Assembly (NCBI RefSeq): GCF_000420145.1
Contig: NZ_ATUJ01000003.1
Coordinates: 1-64,000, forward strand
Source: Paracoccus zeaxanthinifaciens ATCC 21588
Lineage (GTDB): Bacteria > Pseudomonadota > Alphaproteobacteria > Rhodobacterales > Rhodobacteraceae
Direction of reading: 5' to 3'
DNA length: 64,000 nt
Part shown: piece by piece, positions 1-7,456 of the stretch
Numbering within the stretch: position 1 is the stretch's first letter
Layout: the number at the start of each line of letters is the position of its first letter
Notes under the pieces: generated by a model
The model's input: only the letters and a program-made list of their open reading frames with translations
The model's database searches: none
What the model was told of the DNA's origin: nothing
Made by a program: the position numbers and the translations under genes

Positions 1-340
1 CACCGGGCTTCAGAAGTTTTTTCCCAGCATCTCCTTGAGCGTGGCACATCGAGCATCTGCTCCGCCAGCATCTTCTTCAGCTTCGCATTCTCGGCCTCAA
101 GCGCCTTCAGCCGTTTGGCCTCCGACACTTCCATGCCCCCATACTTCGAGCGCCACTTGTAAAATGTGCCATCGCTGACGCCGTGCTTCCGGCAGAGCTC
201 TTTGGCACCTATCCCGGCCTGGTGCTCCTTCAGGATGCCAATGATCTGCTCTTCGCTGAAACGGCTTTTCCGCATCTTCTGTCTCCTCGTTTCGAGAACA
301 GGCTAACCTCAAACCGCGGACGTTTCAGGGGAGCAGGTCA
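1..340 (-). mobile_element. IS3-family (IS407-like) insertion sequence, left part
   Basis: The minus strand reads from about 340 inwards with a TGACCTGCTCCCC-type terminal sequence typical of IS407-group IS3 elements, then a leader with the ribosome site GGAG, then orfA starting at 275. The rest of the element (orfB, right end) lies outside the window, so the target-site duplication cannot be tested. The group assignment rests on remembered end and protein patterns. Confidence 0.8.
3..275 (-). pseudogene. IS3-family transposase OrfA, frameshifted
   Basis: Translation from ATG at 275 begins MRKSRFSEEQIIGILKEHQA and continues with a helix-turn-helix of the form AKELCRKHGVSDGTFYKW, then a leucine-zipper-like stretch (RLKALEAENAKLKKMLAEQ). 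This is the DNA-binding OrfA of IS3 transposases. Near position 44-47 the frame departs from the expected family ending (LDVATLKEMLGKNF): one base appears to be missing, giving VPRSRRCW and an open frame to the window edge. The expected stop (TTCTGA after an A6 run near 17-22) is still present in the other frame. The change is not at the A-rich slippery site where programmed frameshifting occurs, so it looks like a mutation or a sequencing error. The copy is probably defective. Confidence 0.75.
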
Positions 341-575
341 TCCGGATTAGCAACACGTCACGTGTGCAAAGGTTGTCGAAGACAGAGAACTCGAAAAGCG
401 GCCAATCAGAACCAGAAGCCGACAGCCGCTATCGGCGCGTTTCCATACAGCCTAGGCCCAGAAGTGTCGCGGCCAGTTCTTACCGAGAAACTGGGCCTTG
501 GGCCGAGACACTGGGGATCAGCCACGACGGCCACAGCGGAAGCCGTAGAGGCGACCGATGCAGCGCCCCGCCGGT
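341..575. other. Intergenic region between IS end and doxX
   Basis: No frame here has a recognisable protein and no clear terminator or promoter stands out. The composition in 341-500 is less GC-rich than the flanking genes. It is the chromosomal flank into which the IS inserted. Confidence 0.5.
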
Positions 576-1013
576 TCAGGCGCCGACCGTCGCGGCGTTT
601 CCGCGGCCCAACGCGCTGTCCAGCGACAGCAGCGTATCCTCGTGTCGGGCCAGGAACAGGCCCAGGATCGCGCCCATGATCGGCAGGCCCGCCATGAACA
701 GCAGGTTCGACCCCTCGGCCAGCGGCATCAGGATGTGCGAGGCGGTCGAGACGGTCGAGACGCCGTGGATCAGCAGGCCCGCGCCATAGCTGACCGTCTT
801 GAACAGGCCCAGGATGATCGCGACCGAAACGGCGATCTGCAACCCGCCCGCGATCATCGAGCTGGACGCGCCCAACCCCTCGATCCCGTAGAACTTGGCG
901 AAGATGCCCGAGGTACCCTCGGTATCGACGATCTTCTTGACGGCCCAGGCCAGCAGGAACAGGCCGAAGGTGACGCGCACCGACAGAAGGGCGATCTTGA
1001 CTGGGGAATTCAT
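576..1013 (-). CDS. DoxX family membrane protein
   Basis: This 145-residue protein has about four hydrophobic segments (roughly residues 6-26, 50-72, 76-98 and 103-122) in the compact arrangement of DoxX/SURF4-like integral membrane proteins. Its N-terminus MNSPVKIALLSVRVTFGLFL fits a first membrane helix. The start at 1013 was chosen because the longer open frame upstream only shadows the neighbouring gene. DoxX proteins are linked to redox and sulfur metabolism in some bacteria, but no precise reaction can be assigned. It lies 91 bases downstream of the DUF1513 gene on the same strand and could be the last gene of the iron operon or have its own promoter. Confidence 0.8.
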   Translation of the reverse strand: MNSPVKIALLSVRVTFGLFLLAWAVKKIVDTEGTSGIFAKFYGIEGLGASSSMIAGGLQIAVSVAIILGLFKTVSYGAGLLIHGVSTVSTASHILMPLAEGSNLLFMAGLPIMGAILGLFLARHEDTLLSLDSALGRGNAATVGA

Positions 1014-1104
1014 GTTGGATCCTTGAATGTTGTCGTATTGCCGAAGGCGCGCGCCCCGTCCGGGTGCGCCACCGACACGCAATTCGCGGAAACCACGGAA
1101 AACG

Positions 1105-2199
1105 TTACAGGGCCGCGCCCCGATTGCCCTGTTCCACGGACACGAGATGGTGATCCCATGCACGCCCCGGCCATTTCGCCAGGGCCTCGACCCCCTGCCC
1201 CGCCCGCACGAGTCCGCCAAGCCCGTCGGACACGAAGAAGCCGCCCGCTGCGGGCGCAAGGCCGCAGACGTCCTCGCGCCGGATCGTCTGCCGGTGGGCG
1301 CCCGAGCCGTCGAAGACCTGCACCCGCCCGCCACGGGGCGAGCTGATCGCGACATGCCGCCCCTCGGCATCGAAGGCGACCGAGCCGACATAGCCCTGCA
1401 TCGCCATCGCCTCGTGGATGGGCAGTTCGGCCAGCACCGCGCCCTGCCCGCGCCGGTGCAGGCCCAGCAGGGGCATCCCCTCGGCCGGGTCGCCCTGCCA
1501 TTGCATCCCGAAGGCCACCACGCCGTCCTGCCCGAAGGCGATATGGCGGATCGAGTTGCGGCGCAGTTCGGGGTCCAGCTCGATCTGGTCCAGCAGCGCC
1601 CCGTCGGTCGCGACATAGGACAGGTTCGGGCGCATCAGGTCGACATCCAGCTTGACGCCCGGCTGGTCGGGGTGATTGCGATACCCGCCATTGGCCGCGA
1701 CAAGGATGTCGCCCGGCATCCGCCTGATCTCGTGCGGGCCGATGCCGTGGGTCGGGATCTCGGCGATGCGGCGCCATCCTTCGCGGCGTGACCACAACCC
1801 GATGCGCCCCTCGCCGCTGTCATAGGCGTTTTCCGATGTGCACAGGATCTCGCCATCCGCGATGAAGGTGCCGTGGCCGTAGAAATGCCGCCCCTGCGGC
1901 GCATGCAGCCGGGCCAGGACCTGTCCGGTCACGCAGTTCAGCACGATGGCGAAATTGCCGGGGCTGCGGGCAAAGGCCACGGCCTCGGGGGCGGTCGGAT
2001 GGGCGGCGGCGGCGTGGCCGCGACCGGGCAGCGGGATGCGGAACAGGTCCGCGCCCCGATCCGACAGGCCGAACAGCGCATAGCCGCCATCCCCTTCGCG
2101 CGCGGCGCCAAGGATCGCGGGGCTGCCCGCATCGGCCCAGCCCAGCCGGGGCGCGACCGCCCCCGCCATCAGCGCCGTCAGGAAGCTGCGCCTGCGCAT
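1105..2199 (-). CDS. DUF1513 protein, Tat-exported, iron operon
   Basis: This 364-residue protein begins MRRRSFLTALMAGAVAPRLG, a twin-arginine-type signal (RRxFL), so it is probably exported folded to the periplasm. The remainder has repeated beta-propeller-like blades (for example HFYGHGTFIADGEILCTSEN, GIGPHEIRRMPGDILVAANG, GYVGSVAFDAEGRHVAISSP) typical of DUF1513. Its ATG overlaps the TGA of the preceding imelysin gene (TGATG at 2197-2201), showing translational coupling. In other bacteria DUF1513 genes close imelysin/di-heme oxidoreductase iron-uptake operons. A role in periplasmic iron handling is inferred from that context, not proven. Confidence 0.85.
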   Translation of the reverse strand: MRRRSFLTALMAGAVAPRLGWADAGSPAILGAAREGDGGYALFGLSDRGADLFRIPLPGRGHAAAAHPTAPEAVAFARSPGNFAIVLNCVTGQVLARLHAPQGRHFYGHGTFIADGEILCTSENAYDSGEGRIGLWSRREGWRRIAEIPTHGIGPHEIRRMPGDILVAANGGYRNHPDQPGVKLDVDLMRPNLSYVATDGALLDQIELDPELRRNSIRHIAFGQDGVVAFGMQWQGDPAEGMPLLGLHRRGQGAVLAELPIHEAMAMQGYVGSVAFDAEGRHVAISSPRGGRVQVFDGSGAHRQTIRREDVCGLAPAAGGFFVSDGLGGLVRAGQGVEALAKWPGRAWDHHLVSVEQGNRGAAL

Positions 2200-3164
2200 C
2201 AGTCGCCATCCTTGGAATTGAAGCCTGCGGTCAGGCCAAGCCCGCCGCCGATCTCGCCCTCGATCGCGGTGCCGATGGCGCGGATGCGCTGTTGCAGGAT
2301 CTCGATCTTCAAGCGCTGCGTCGGGTCGGTGACCCCTTCAAGGCGCGGATCGTCCTGCAATTCCGCGACCTGCGCCTGCGCGTTGTCGAAGGCCGCCTCG
2401 GTCAGGGGGATCGGATCGTCCGACAGCGCGACGGCCATGTCGCGCAGCGCGGCCAGCGACAGTTCGATGTTGCGCAGCGGGCGGTCGCTGCGCCACGCCT
2501 CGGCCAGCTTGGGGCGGGGCTTGTCGAAGCTGCCCATCGGGCGGCCAAGTCGCTGATCGGCGTCGAATTCGATGCCCGACAGCAGCGCGGTATAGATCGC
2601 CTGATCCGCCTCTCGGGCAGACAGATAACGGTCGTTCCCGTCCTGCCCCGCATCCAGCATCAGCTGCGCGTGGTCCTGCCAGTCGGCCTGCACGGCATCG
2701 GCGATGGTGGCCAGGTCGGTCGCGATGGCGCGGGCATAGCGGCATTCGTAATCGCCAACCTCGTCCGCCATCAGCTGTTCCAGCGCCATCAGACCGCGTC
2801 CGGCGATCGAGACCTCGGCAAAGCCCGCCGGATCGTCCACCACCGGATCCTGATCCGCGACCAGCCCCCGGACCGAGCGTGCGACAAGCCCGCGCGGATC
2901 GGGCCAGAACGCAACCGTCAGCGCACGCCCGTCCTGTTCCAGCGGCCCGAAGGCCAGATGCGACAGGCCCATCCAGGCGTCGAATGCCTGCCGATAGGGG
3001 GCGTCCAGCGCGCTGGCCGAACAATCGGCACCGGCCGCATCGGCCAAGGCGTGCGCGGCCGTCGCAAAGCGGTCGGTCGCGGGCAGGATATGGTCGTTCA
3101 CCACCTCGGGGGTGCCGGCCATGGCGGGCAGCGGCAGCAGGGCAAGGGCCAGCAGGGTTCGCAT
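2199..3164 (-). CDS. Imelysin-family periplasmic protein (second copy)
   Basis: This 321-residue protein carries a signal peptide (MRTLLALALLPLPAMAG) followed by an all-helical imelysin/ICMP domain. Imelysins are periplasmic iron-related proteins. In this copy the region matching the usual GxHxxE metal motif reads RGLMALEQLM, so the histidine is absent while the glutamate is kept. The start at 3164 overlaps the stop of the upstream di-heme oxidoreductase gene (TGATG), which supports it over longer frames. It is third in a four-gene operon: imelysin, di-heme oxidoreductase, imelysin, DUF1513. It may act as a partner or accessory protein; metal binding should not be assumed. Confidence 0.88.
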   Translation of the reverse strand: MRTLLALALLPLPAMAGTPEVVNDHILPATDRFATAAHALADAAGADCSASALDAPYRQAFDAWMGLSHLAFGPLEQDGRALTVAFWPDPRGLVARSVRGLVADQDPVVDDPAGFAEVSIAGRGLMALEQLMADEVGDYECRYARAIATDLATIADAVQADWQDHAQLMLDAGQDGNDRYLSAREADQAIYTALLSGIEFDADQRLGRPMGSFDKPRPKLAEAWRSDRPLRNIELSLAALRDMAVALSDDPIPLTEAAFDNAQAQVAELQDDPRLEGVTDPTQRLKIEILQQRIRAIGTAIEGEIGGGLGLTAGFNSKDGD

Positions 3165-4723
3165 CACAGGCTTTCCACAAATCGGATCAGGGCCGCCCGG
3201 TCCTCGGGCGGGATGTCGATGACGGCGTCGCGGGCGGGCGCGGCCTCGCCGCCATGCCACAGGATCGCCTCCAACACGGAACGCGCGCGTCCGTCATGCA
3301 GCAGCATGCTGTGCCCGTTGACGGTCTGGGTCAAGCCGATGCCCCACAGGGGCGGCGTGCGCCATTCGCGGCCATTCGCCAGCCCCTCGGGGCGGTGATC
3401 GGCCAGCCCGTCGCCCATGTCGTGCAGCAGCATGTCGGTATAGGGCCAGATCAGCTGGAAGCTGTGCTCGGGCCGATCCTCCATCCGCGCGGTGACGTAT
3501 TTGGGCCGGTGACAATCGGCGCAGCCCGTGTCGTAGAAGACCTGCTTGCCCCGCAGCACCTGTGCATCGCCTTCGTCGCGGCGGGCGGGAACGGCAAGGT
3601 TCTGGCTGTAGAAAACGGTAAGCGCCAGCCCTTCGGCGTCGATCTCGAACCCGCGTGCATCGCCGCCGCCATGGGGGGCGGTGCGGCAGTCCTGCTGGGC
3701 CTCGGTGCATTCGCCCGCATGGTCCGGATGCAACGGGTTCGAGATGCCGAGATCGCCCGAAAATGCGCTGGCGGATTGTTCCTCGACGGTGGGCATCCCG
3801 GCCTTCCAGCCGAAACGCCCCAGCATCGGGGCGTCATGCCGCGCCGACCAGACGATATTGGCCCGCCCCGAGATCCCGTCGCCATCGGCATCATCCGGAT
3901 CGGCACCGGCAAGGATGTCGGCGGTCGGGATCGCCTCCAGCAGGCCAAGGCCGATCATCGGCGGGGCGACGCGGGGGCTGATCATCAGATCGTCGCGCAA
4001 GGGTCCGTATGCCGGATCGGCGATCCCGTATTCGGGCACGCGCAGATGCGCGACCTCGCCGCCCGACAGATCGACCCGCGTTTCGGCATAGTCGATGGTC
4101 ATGCGCCCTTCCGCCGGAACGCCCGCGACCGACAGATCCTGCAACTGCCCGCCATAGGTCGGATCGGGGCGCGTCGGCTCGACCGGGTTACCGGTCCCGG
4201 CCAGGTATTCCTCGATCTGGCTGCGGGGGTCGTTCCCCGACGCCGGCACCGACAGCCGCAGGAACATCGAGCCGCCAGCCTCGCCCCGCGTGTCGGGGGG
4301 ATGGCCGCGCCCGTCCTTCAGGTGGCAGTTCTGGCAGCCGCGCGAATTGTACAGCGGCCCCAGCCCGTCGGATGCCAGCGTCGACGAGGGCGAGGACACC
4401 CACAGCTTGCGAAACAGCCCGTTGCCGACCTTGAAGCGCAATTCTCCCTCGAACCCGATATTGGCCGAGGGCTGCGAGAACGCATCCGCATCGTCGCGGG
4501 CACGCACGGTCGCGGCCCCGCCGGGATTGCCCTCGAAGGGTTCGGGCGCGGTGAAGTCCTGCGTGGGTACGACGACATCCGCGATCCGCGCGGTCTCGGC
4601 GCCGGTGCGGGGCGTGGCGTTCAGGTGCAGATCGGTCAGCGCCGGCCCTTCCGCAAGGACCGGCGCCGCCGTGATCATCAGCAGCGGCAGCAGGTGCCGC
4701 GCGGCCTTACTGGAAGACGGCAT
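3164..4723 (-). CDS. Di-heme oxidoreductase (DUF1111, thiol-oxidoreductase-like)
   Basis: This 519-residue protein has a short signal peptide (LLPLLMITAAPVLAEG) and two CxxCH heme c motifs: CQNCH at about 130-134 and CADCH at about 401-405, the latter in GKQVFYDTGCADCH. An acidic DPDDADGDG segment near 276-284 resembles a calcium loop. These features place it in the DUF1111 family of periplasmic di-heme proteins that accompany imelysins. A role in changing the redox state of iron during uptake is inferred. The chosen ATG at 4723 overlaps the upstream imelysin gene by 17 bases. A later in-frame ATG at the LLMITAAP segment is possible, since no strong ribosome site is visible for either. Confidence 0.87.
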   Translation of the reverse strand: MPSSSKAARHLLPLLMITAAPVLAEGPALTDLHLNATPRTGAETARIADVVVPTQDFTAPEPFEGNPGGAATVRARDDADAFSQPSANIGFEGELRFKVGNGLFRKLWVSSPSSTLASDGLGPLYNSRGCQNCHLKDGRGHPPDTRGEAGGSMFLRLSVPASGNDPRSQIEEYLAGTGNPVEPTRPDPTYGGQLQDLSVAGVPAEGRMTIDYAETRVDLSGGEVAHLRVPEYGIADPAYGPLRDDLMISPRVAPPMIGLGLLEAIPTADILAGADPDDADGDGISGRANIVWSARHDAPMLGRFGWKAGMPTVEEQSASAFSGDLGISNPLHPDHAGECTEAQQDCRTAPHGGGDARGFEIDAEGLALTVFYSQNLAVPARRDEGDAQVLRGKQVFYDTGCADCHRPKYVTARMEDRPEHSFQLIWPYTDMLLHDMGDGLADHRPEGLANGREWRTPPLWGIGLTQTVNGHSMLLHDGRARSVLEAILWHGGEAAPARDAVIDIPPEDRAALIRFVESL

Positions 4724-5963
4724 CGGGGCTGTCGAGGCTGTCCGAGCCCTCGATGGCGACGTCCTGCGCACCCAACAGCGTGACCGCGCGCTCGATATCC
4801 TGCGTCTGCGCGACCAGCGCATCGACGGCGGCCATGATCAGCCCCTCGCCCGCGTCATTGCCGCGTGCCAGCATCTGGTCGTACGAGGTGCCGCCCTCGG
4901 CCACGGTCTTGATACGGCCCAGCTTGGCCACGCTGTCGTCCAGACCCGCGCGCAGCGACTGATCGACCGATGCGTCGGCCTCGGCCACCAGCGAGGACAG
5001 GCTCTCGCCCGAGACGACCGTGCCGTCGATGCGGGTGTATTCGCCCAGATAGACGTTCCGGATGCCCAGCCCGTCGTAATAGTGGCTGTTATGCGTGTTG
5101 TCCGAGAAGCAGTCGTGTTCCTCTTCGGGGTCGTTCAGCATCACGCCCAGCTTCATGCGCTCGCCCGCCAGTTCGCCATAGGACAGGCTGCCCATGCCGG
5201 TCAGCATGGCGCTGATCGCGGCGTCGGGATCCGCGGTCAGGCCGGTCGCGGCCTCGCCGCCCTCGGCCCATTGCGCGGTCATCCATTCCAGGTCGCTGAC
5301 CAACAGGTCGGTCGCGGCCTTCAGGTAATCGCCGCGACGGTCGCAATTGCCGCCGGCGCAGTCGTCACCCGCGGCATAGTCGGTCCAGGGACGGTCGCCC
5401 GCGCCGTGGTCGGTGCCGTTCAGGTCCTGCCCCCACAGCAGGAACTCGATCGCGTGATAGCCGGTGGCGACATTCGCCTCGATCGCGTCGGCCTCGTGCA
5501 GCTGGCCCGACAGCAGGTCGGGCGTGATCTCGGTCGCGTCAATATCCTCGCCCGACAGGGTGAAGGTCGGCGCGGCGACCACGTTCAGCGCGGCATATTC
5601 ATTCGCATCCGACGCCCCGCCATAGGACGGGTCGACATAGTCGATCAGCCCCTCGTCCAGCGGCCAGGCGTTCACCTTGCCTTCCCAGTCGTCCACGATG
5701 GCATTGCCGAAGCGCAGCGCCTCGGTCTGCTGATAGGGCACGCGGGCCGCAAGCCATGCGGCGCGGGCATCCTGCAGCGCCTCGGCCGAGGGGGTCTCGA
5801 TCAGCGCATCGACGGCGGCCTGCAGGTCGCGCGCGGCGATCAGGCTGTCCTCGTATCCGGCATGGGCGATGGCGATGTAATTCGCGACGACCTCGGGCTT
5901 GCCCGCAAGGGCGGGCGAGGCGGTGGCCAGGGCAAGGGCGGAAATGGCGAGAGTGGTCTTCAT
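4707..5963 (-). CDS. Imelysin-family iron-regulated periplasmic protein
   Basis: This 418-residue protein starts with a signal peptide (MKTTLAISALALATASPALAG). It has the imelysin GxHxxE signature as GYHAIE at about 168-173, followed by FLLWGQD. The start at 5963 has a good GGAG ribosome site eight bases upstream. It is the first gene of the iron operon running to DUF1513 at 1105. A perfect inverted repeat at 6039-6056, about 76 bases upstream, is a candidate iron-responsive operator. The family (IrpA/ICMP) is periplasmic and typically induced by iron limitation; that regulation is expected here but only the palindrome is seen. Confidence 0.92.
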   Translation of the reverse strand: MKTTLAISALALATASPALAGKPEVVANYIAIAHAGYEDSLIAARDLQAAVDALIETPSAEALQDARAAWLAARVPYQQTEALRFGNAIVDDWEGKVNAWPLDEGLIDYVDPSYGGASDANEYAALNVVAAPTFTLSGEDIDATEITPDLLSGQLHEADAIEANVATGYHAIEFLLWGQDLNGTDHGAGDRPWTDYAAGDDCAGGNCDRRGDYLKAATDLLVSDLEWMTAQWAEGGEAATGLTADPDAAISAMLTGMGSLSYGELAGERMKLGVMLNDPEEEHDCFSDNTHNSHYYDGLGIRNVYLGEYTRIDGTVVSGESLSSLVAEADASVDQSLRAGLDDSVAKLGRIKTVAEGGTSYDQMLARGNDAGEGLIMAAVDALVAQTQDIERAVTLLGAQDVAIEGSDSLDSPDAVFQ

Positions 5964-6038
5964 GCGATCCTCCGTGGGCGTGATGGCCTGCACGGGGGCT
6001 GGCCGCTTGCCCCGGCGTTTTGCCCGAACGGAAGATGC

Positions 6039-6056
6039 GAAGTCAATCCTGACTTC
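6039..6056. promoter_or_regulatory. Perfect palindrome upstream of iron operon
   Basis: GAAGTCA-ATCC-TGACTTC is a perfect 7-4-7 inverted repeat about 76 bases upstream of the first imelysin start. Its size and place suit an operator for an iron-responsive repressor. Which regulator binds cannot be read from the sequence. Confidence 0.5.
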
Positions 6057-6061
6057 TTTGA

Positions 6062-6098
6062 TTGGAAAATCCCGCGCAGGTTGCGCCCCGCGCGGGAT
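6062..6098 (-). terminator. Rho-independent terminator of DUF3100 operon
   Basis: On the minus strand a 9-bp stem (6069-6077 with 6090-6098, ATCCCGCGC/GCGCGGGAT) with a 12-base loop is followed directly by a TTTTCC tract. It begins just after the stop of the small membrane protein gene at 6105. Confidence 0.7.
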
Positions 6099-6104
6099 CC
6101 GGCA

Positions 6105-6581
6105 TCACAGGAACAGATCGGCCACCATCGCGGAACCGACATAGGTGCCCGTCATGACCAGCAGCGCCACGATGAAGATCTTCCACCCCGAGGTCTTGGC
6201 GATCTCGATCTCTCGGCGCGCGATGGCGATGCCCGCATAGGCAAGGCAGGGCGTCGCAAGGGTCAGGAAGTTCACGTGCCCCACCTGCTCCAGCACCCAG
6301 GCGCTGCCGGGCGTCCAGGGCAGCGTGGCCGCGATCCCCACCAATGAGATCCAGGCGACCGAGGGCAGCCCGAACGGCACCAGCTGCGTCAGAAGCACCC
6401 CGATCATCGAGATGACGTAAAGGATCGCGATCCCCGTCACCGACTGCACCAGCGTCGCATCGGTGGCGACGGTGTTGCCGACCAGCCCGATAGCGCAGAC
6501 GGCGGTCAGCAGCAGGGCCTGATCGGCGATGCCTAGCTTGGGGTCGGCCTCGGGATCGGCGGGAATGTCGGAATTGGTCAT
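6105..6581 (-). CDS. Small membrane protein coupled to DUF3100 gene
   Basis: This 158-residue protein has a short acidic cytoplasmic N-terminus (MTNSDIPADPEADPK) followed by four to five hydrophobic segments (about 21-40, 46-66, 71-92, 105-120, 136-157). Its ATG overlaps the TGA of the upstream DUF3100 gene by four bases (ATGA at 6578-6581), so the two are translationally coupled and probably form a complex. It is likely the small partner of a two-part membrane transporter. I do not recognise a better-defined family. Confidence 0.75.
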   Translation of the reverse strand: MTNSDIPADPEADPKLGIADQALLLTAVCAIGLVGNTVATDATLVQSVTGIAILYVISMIGVLLTQLVPFGLPSVAWISLVGIAATLPWTPGSAWVLEQVGHVNFLTLATPCLAYAGIAIARREIEIAKTSGWKIFIVALLVMTGTYVGSAMVADLFL

Positions 6582-7387
6582 GCGCGATCCTCCTTCGGGC
6601 CCATCAGGGCATAGAGCTTCTCGGTCAGGGGCAGCGCGACGAAGATGCACAGATACATGCCCGTCGCATAGGTCAGCACGTTGGACGCGCCCGCCAGGGC
6701 CAGGATCTGCTCCTCCATCGCGGGGACGGCATGGGCCAGCGCGCCGGAACAGGCGGCCATCATGGACCCCGACCCGATGCCGCAGGCCATGGCCAGCGCC
6801 TCGACGCTGAACAGCCCCGAGGTCGCAAGGACGGATGCCAGGATCGCGAAGATGAAGGTCCCGAACAGCGTGCCGATGACATAGACGCCCATCACGCCCG
6901 CCCCCTCGGGCGATTTCAGCCCATAGCGGTCGGCGATGATCGCGATGTTGGGCTCTCGCGCGACCGAGAAGCTGGCCCCCACGGATTCGCGGCCCATGCG
7001 CAGGACCAGGACGGCGATCGGGAAGGCCAGGACGATGGTTCCCAGGTTGCCCAGTTCCTGCAGGATCAGGGCGGGACCGGCGGCGACGATCTGTTCCATG
7101 GACGGGCCGATGATGGTCCCGAACTTGGCGATGAAGGGCATGATCGCGATTACGATCAGCGGCGAGGCGGCGCGCACCTCGCGCTGGCGCAGCCAGCCGC
7201 CCGCCCTGGAAACCACGTTCGGATTGATCAGCAGCCCCATCACGAAGGCATAGAGCAGCGGCAGCAGCAGGATCGACCCGATGGCGATGGGAACGGCGAT
7301 CACGCCGATCAGCTCGGCGATGATGGTGATGGCAAGCACGCTTGCGTGCAGGCGCCAGTCGAGGAGTATCTCCCCAGTCCTAGTCAT
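6578..7387 (-). CDS. DUF3100 membrane protein, putative transporter
   Basis: This 269-residue protein is highly hydrophobic with about eight membrane segments. Glycine-rich loops such as GTLFGTFIFA and ACGIGSGSMMAACSGALAH recall carrier proteins, and the sequence fits the DUF3100 family. It lies between an M20 amidohydrolase gene and a small membrane protein gene. Import or export of the amidohydrolase substrate or product is therefore plausible, but no substrate can be named. A long hairpin at 7411-7449 separates it from the amidohydrolase gene. Confidence 0.8.
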   Translation of the reverse strand: MTRTGEILLDWRLHASVLAITIIAELIGVIAVPIAIGSILLLPLLYAFVMGLLINPNVVSRAGGWLRQREVRAASPLIVIAIMPFIAKFGTIIGPSMEQIVAAGPALILQELGNLGTIVLAFPIAVLVLRMGRESVGASFSVAREPNIAIIADRYGLKSPEGAGVMGVYVIGTLFGTFIFAILASVLATSGLFSVEALAMACGIGSGSMMAACSGALAHAVPAMEEQILALAGASNVLTYATGMYLCIFVALPLTEKLYALMGPKEDRA

Positions 7388-7410
7388 GGCATCCTCTCAT
7401 ATTTTTCAAG

Positions 7411-7449
7411 GGCATCGCCTTACATGCCGCGACGCGGGAAGGCGATGCC
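7411..7449 (-). other. Intra-operon hairpin between amidohydrolase and DUF3100 genes
   Basis: A perfect 11-bp inverted repeat (7411-7421 with 7439-7449, GGCATCGCCTT/AAGGCGATGCC) with a 17-base loop fills most of the gap. No T-run follows it, so mRNA processing or stability is more likely than full termination. Confidence 0.5.
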
Positions 7450-7456
7450 GAAAACG

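Noticed and set aside
15..24. Programmed frameshift as explanation of the broken orfA
   Set aside because: The A-rich slippery run is downstream of the break, and the break near 44-47 looks like loss of one G in a non-slippery sequence.
341..575. Small open frames between the IS end and doxX
   Set aside because: They overlap each other in different frames, lack ribosome sites and have no recognisable motif.
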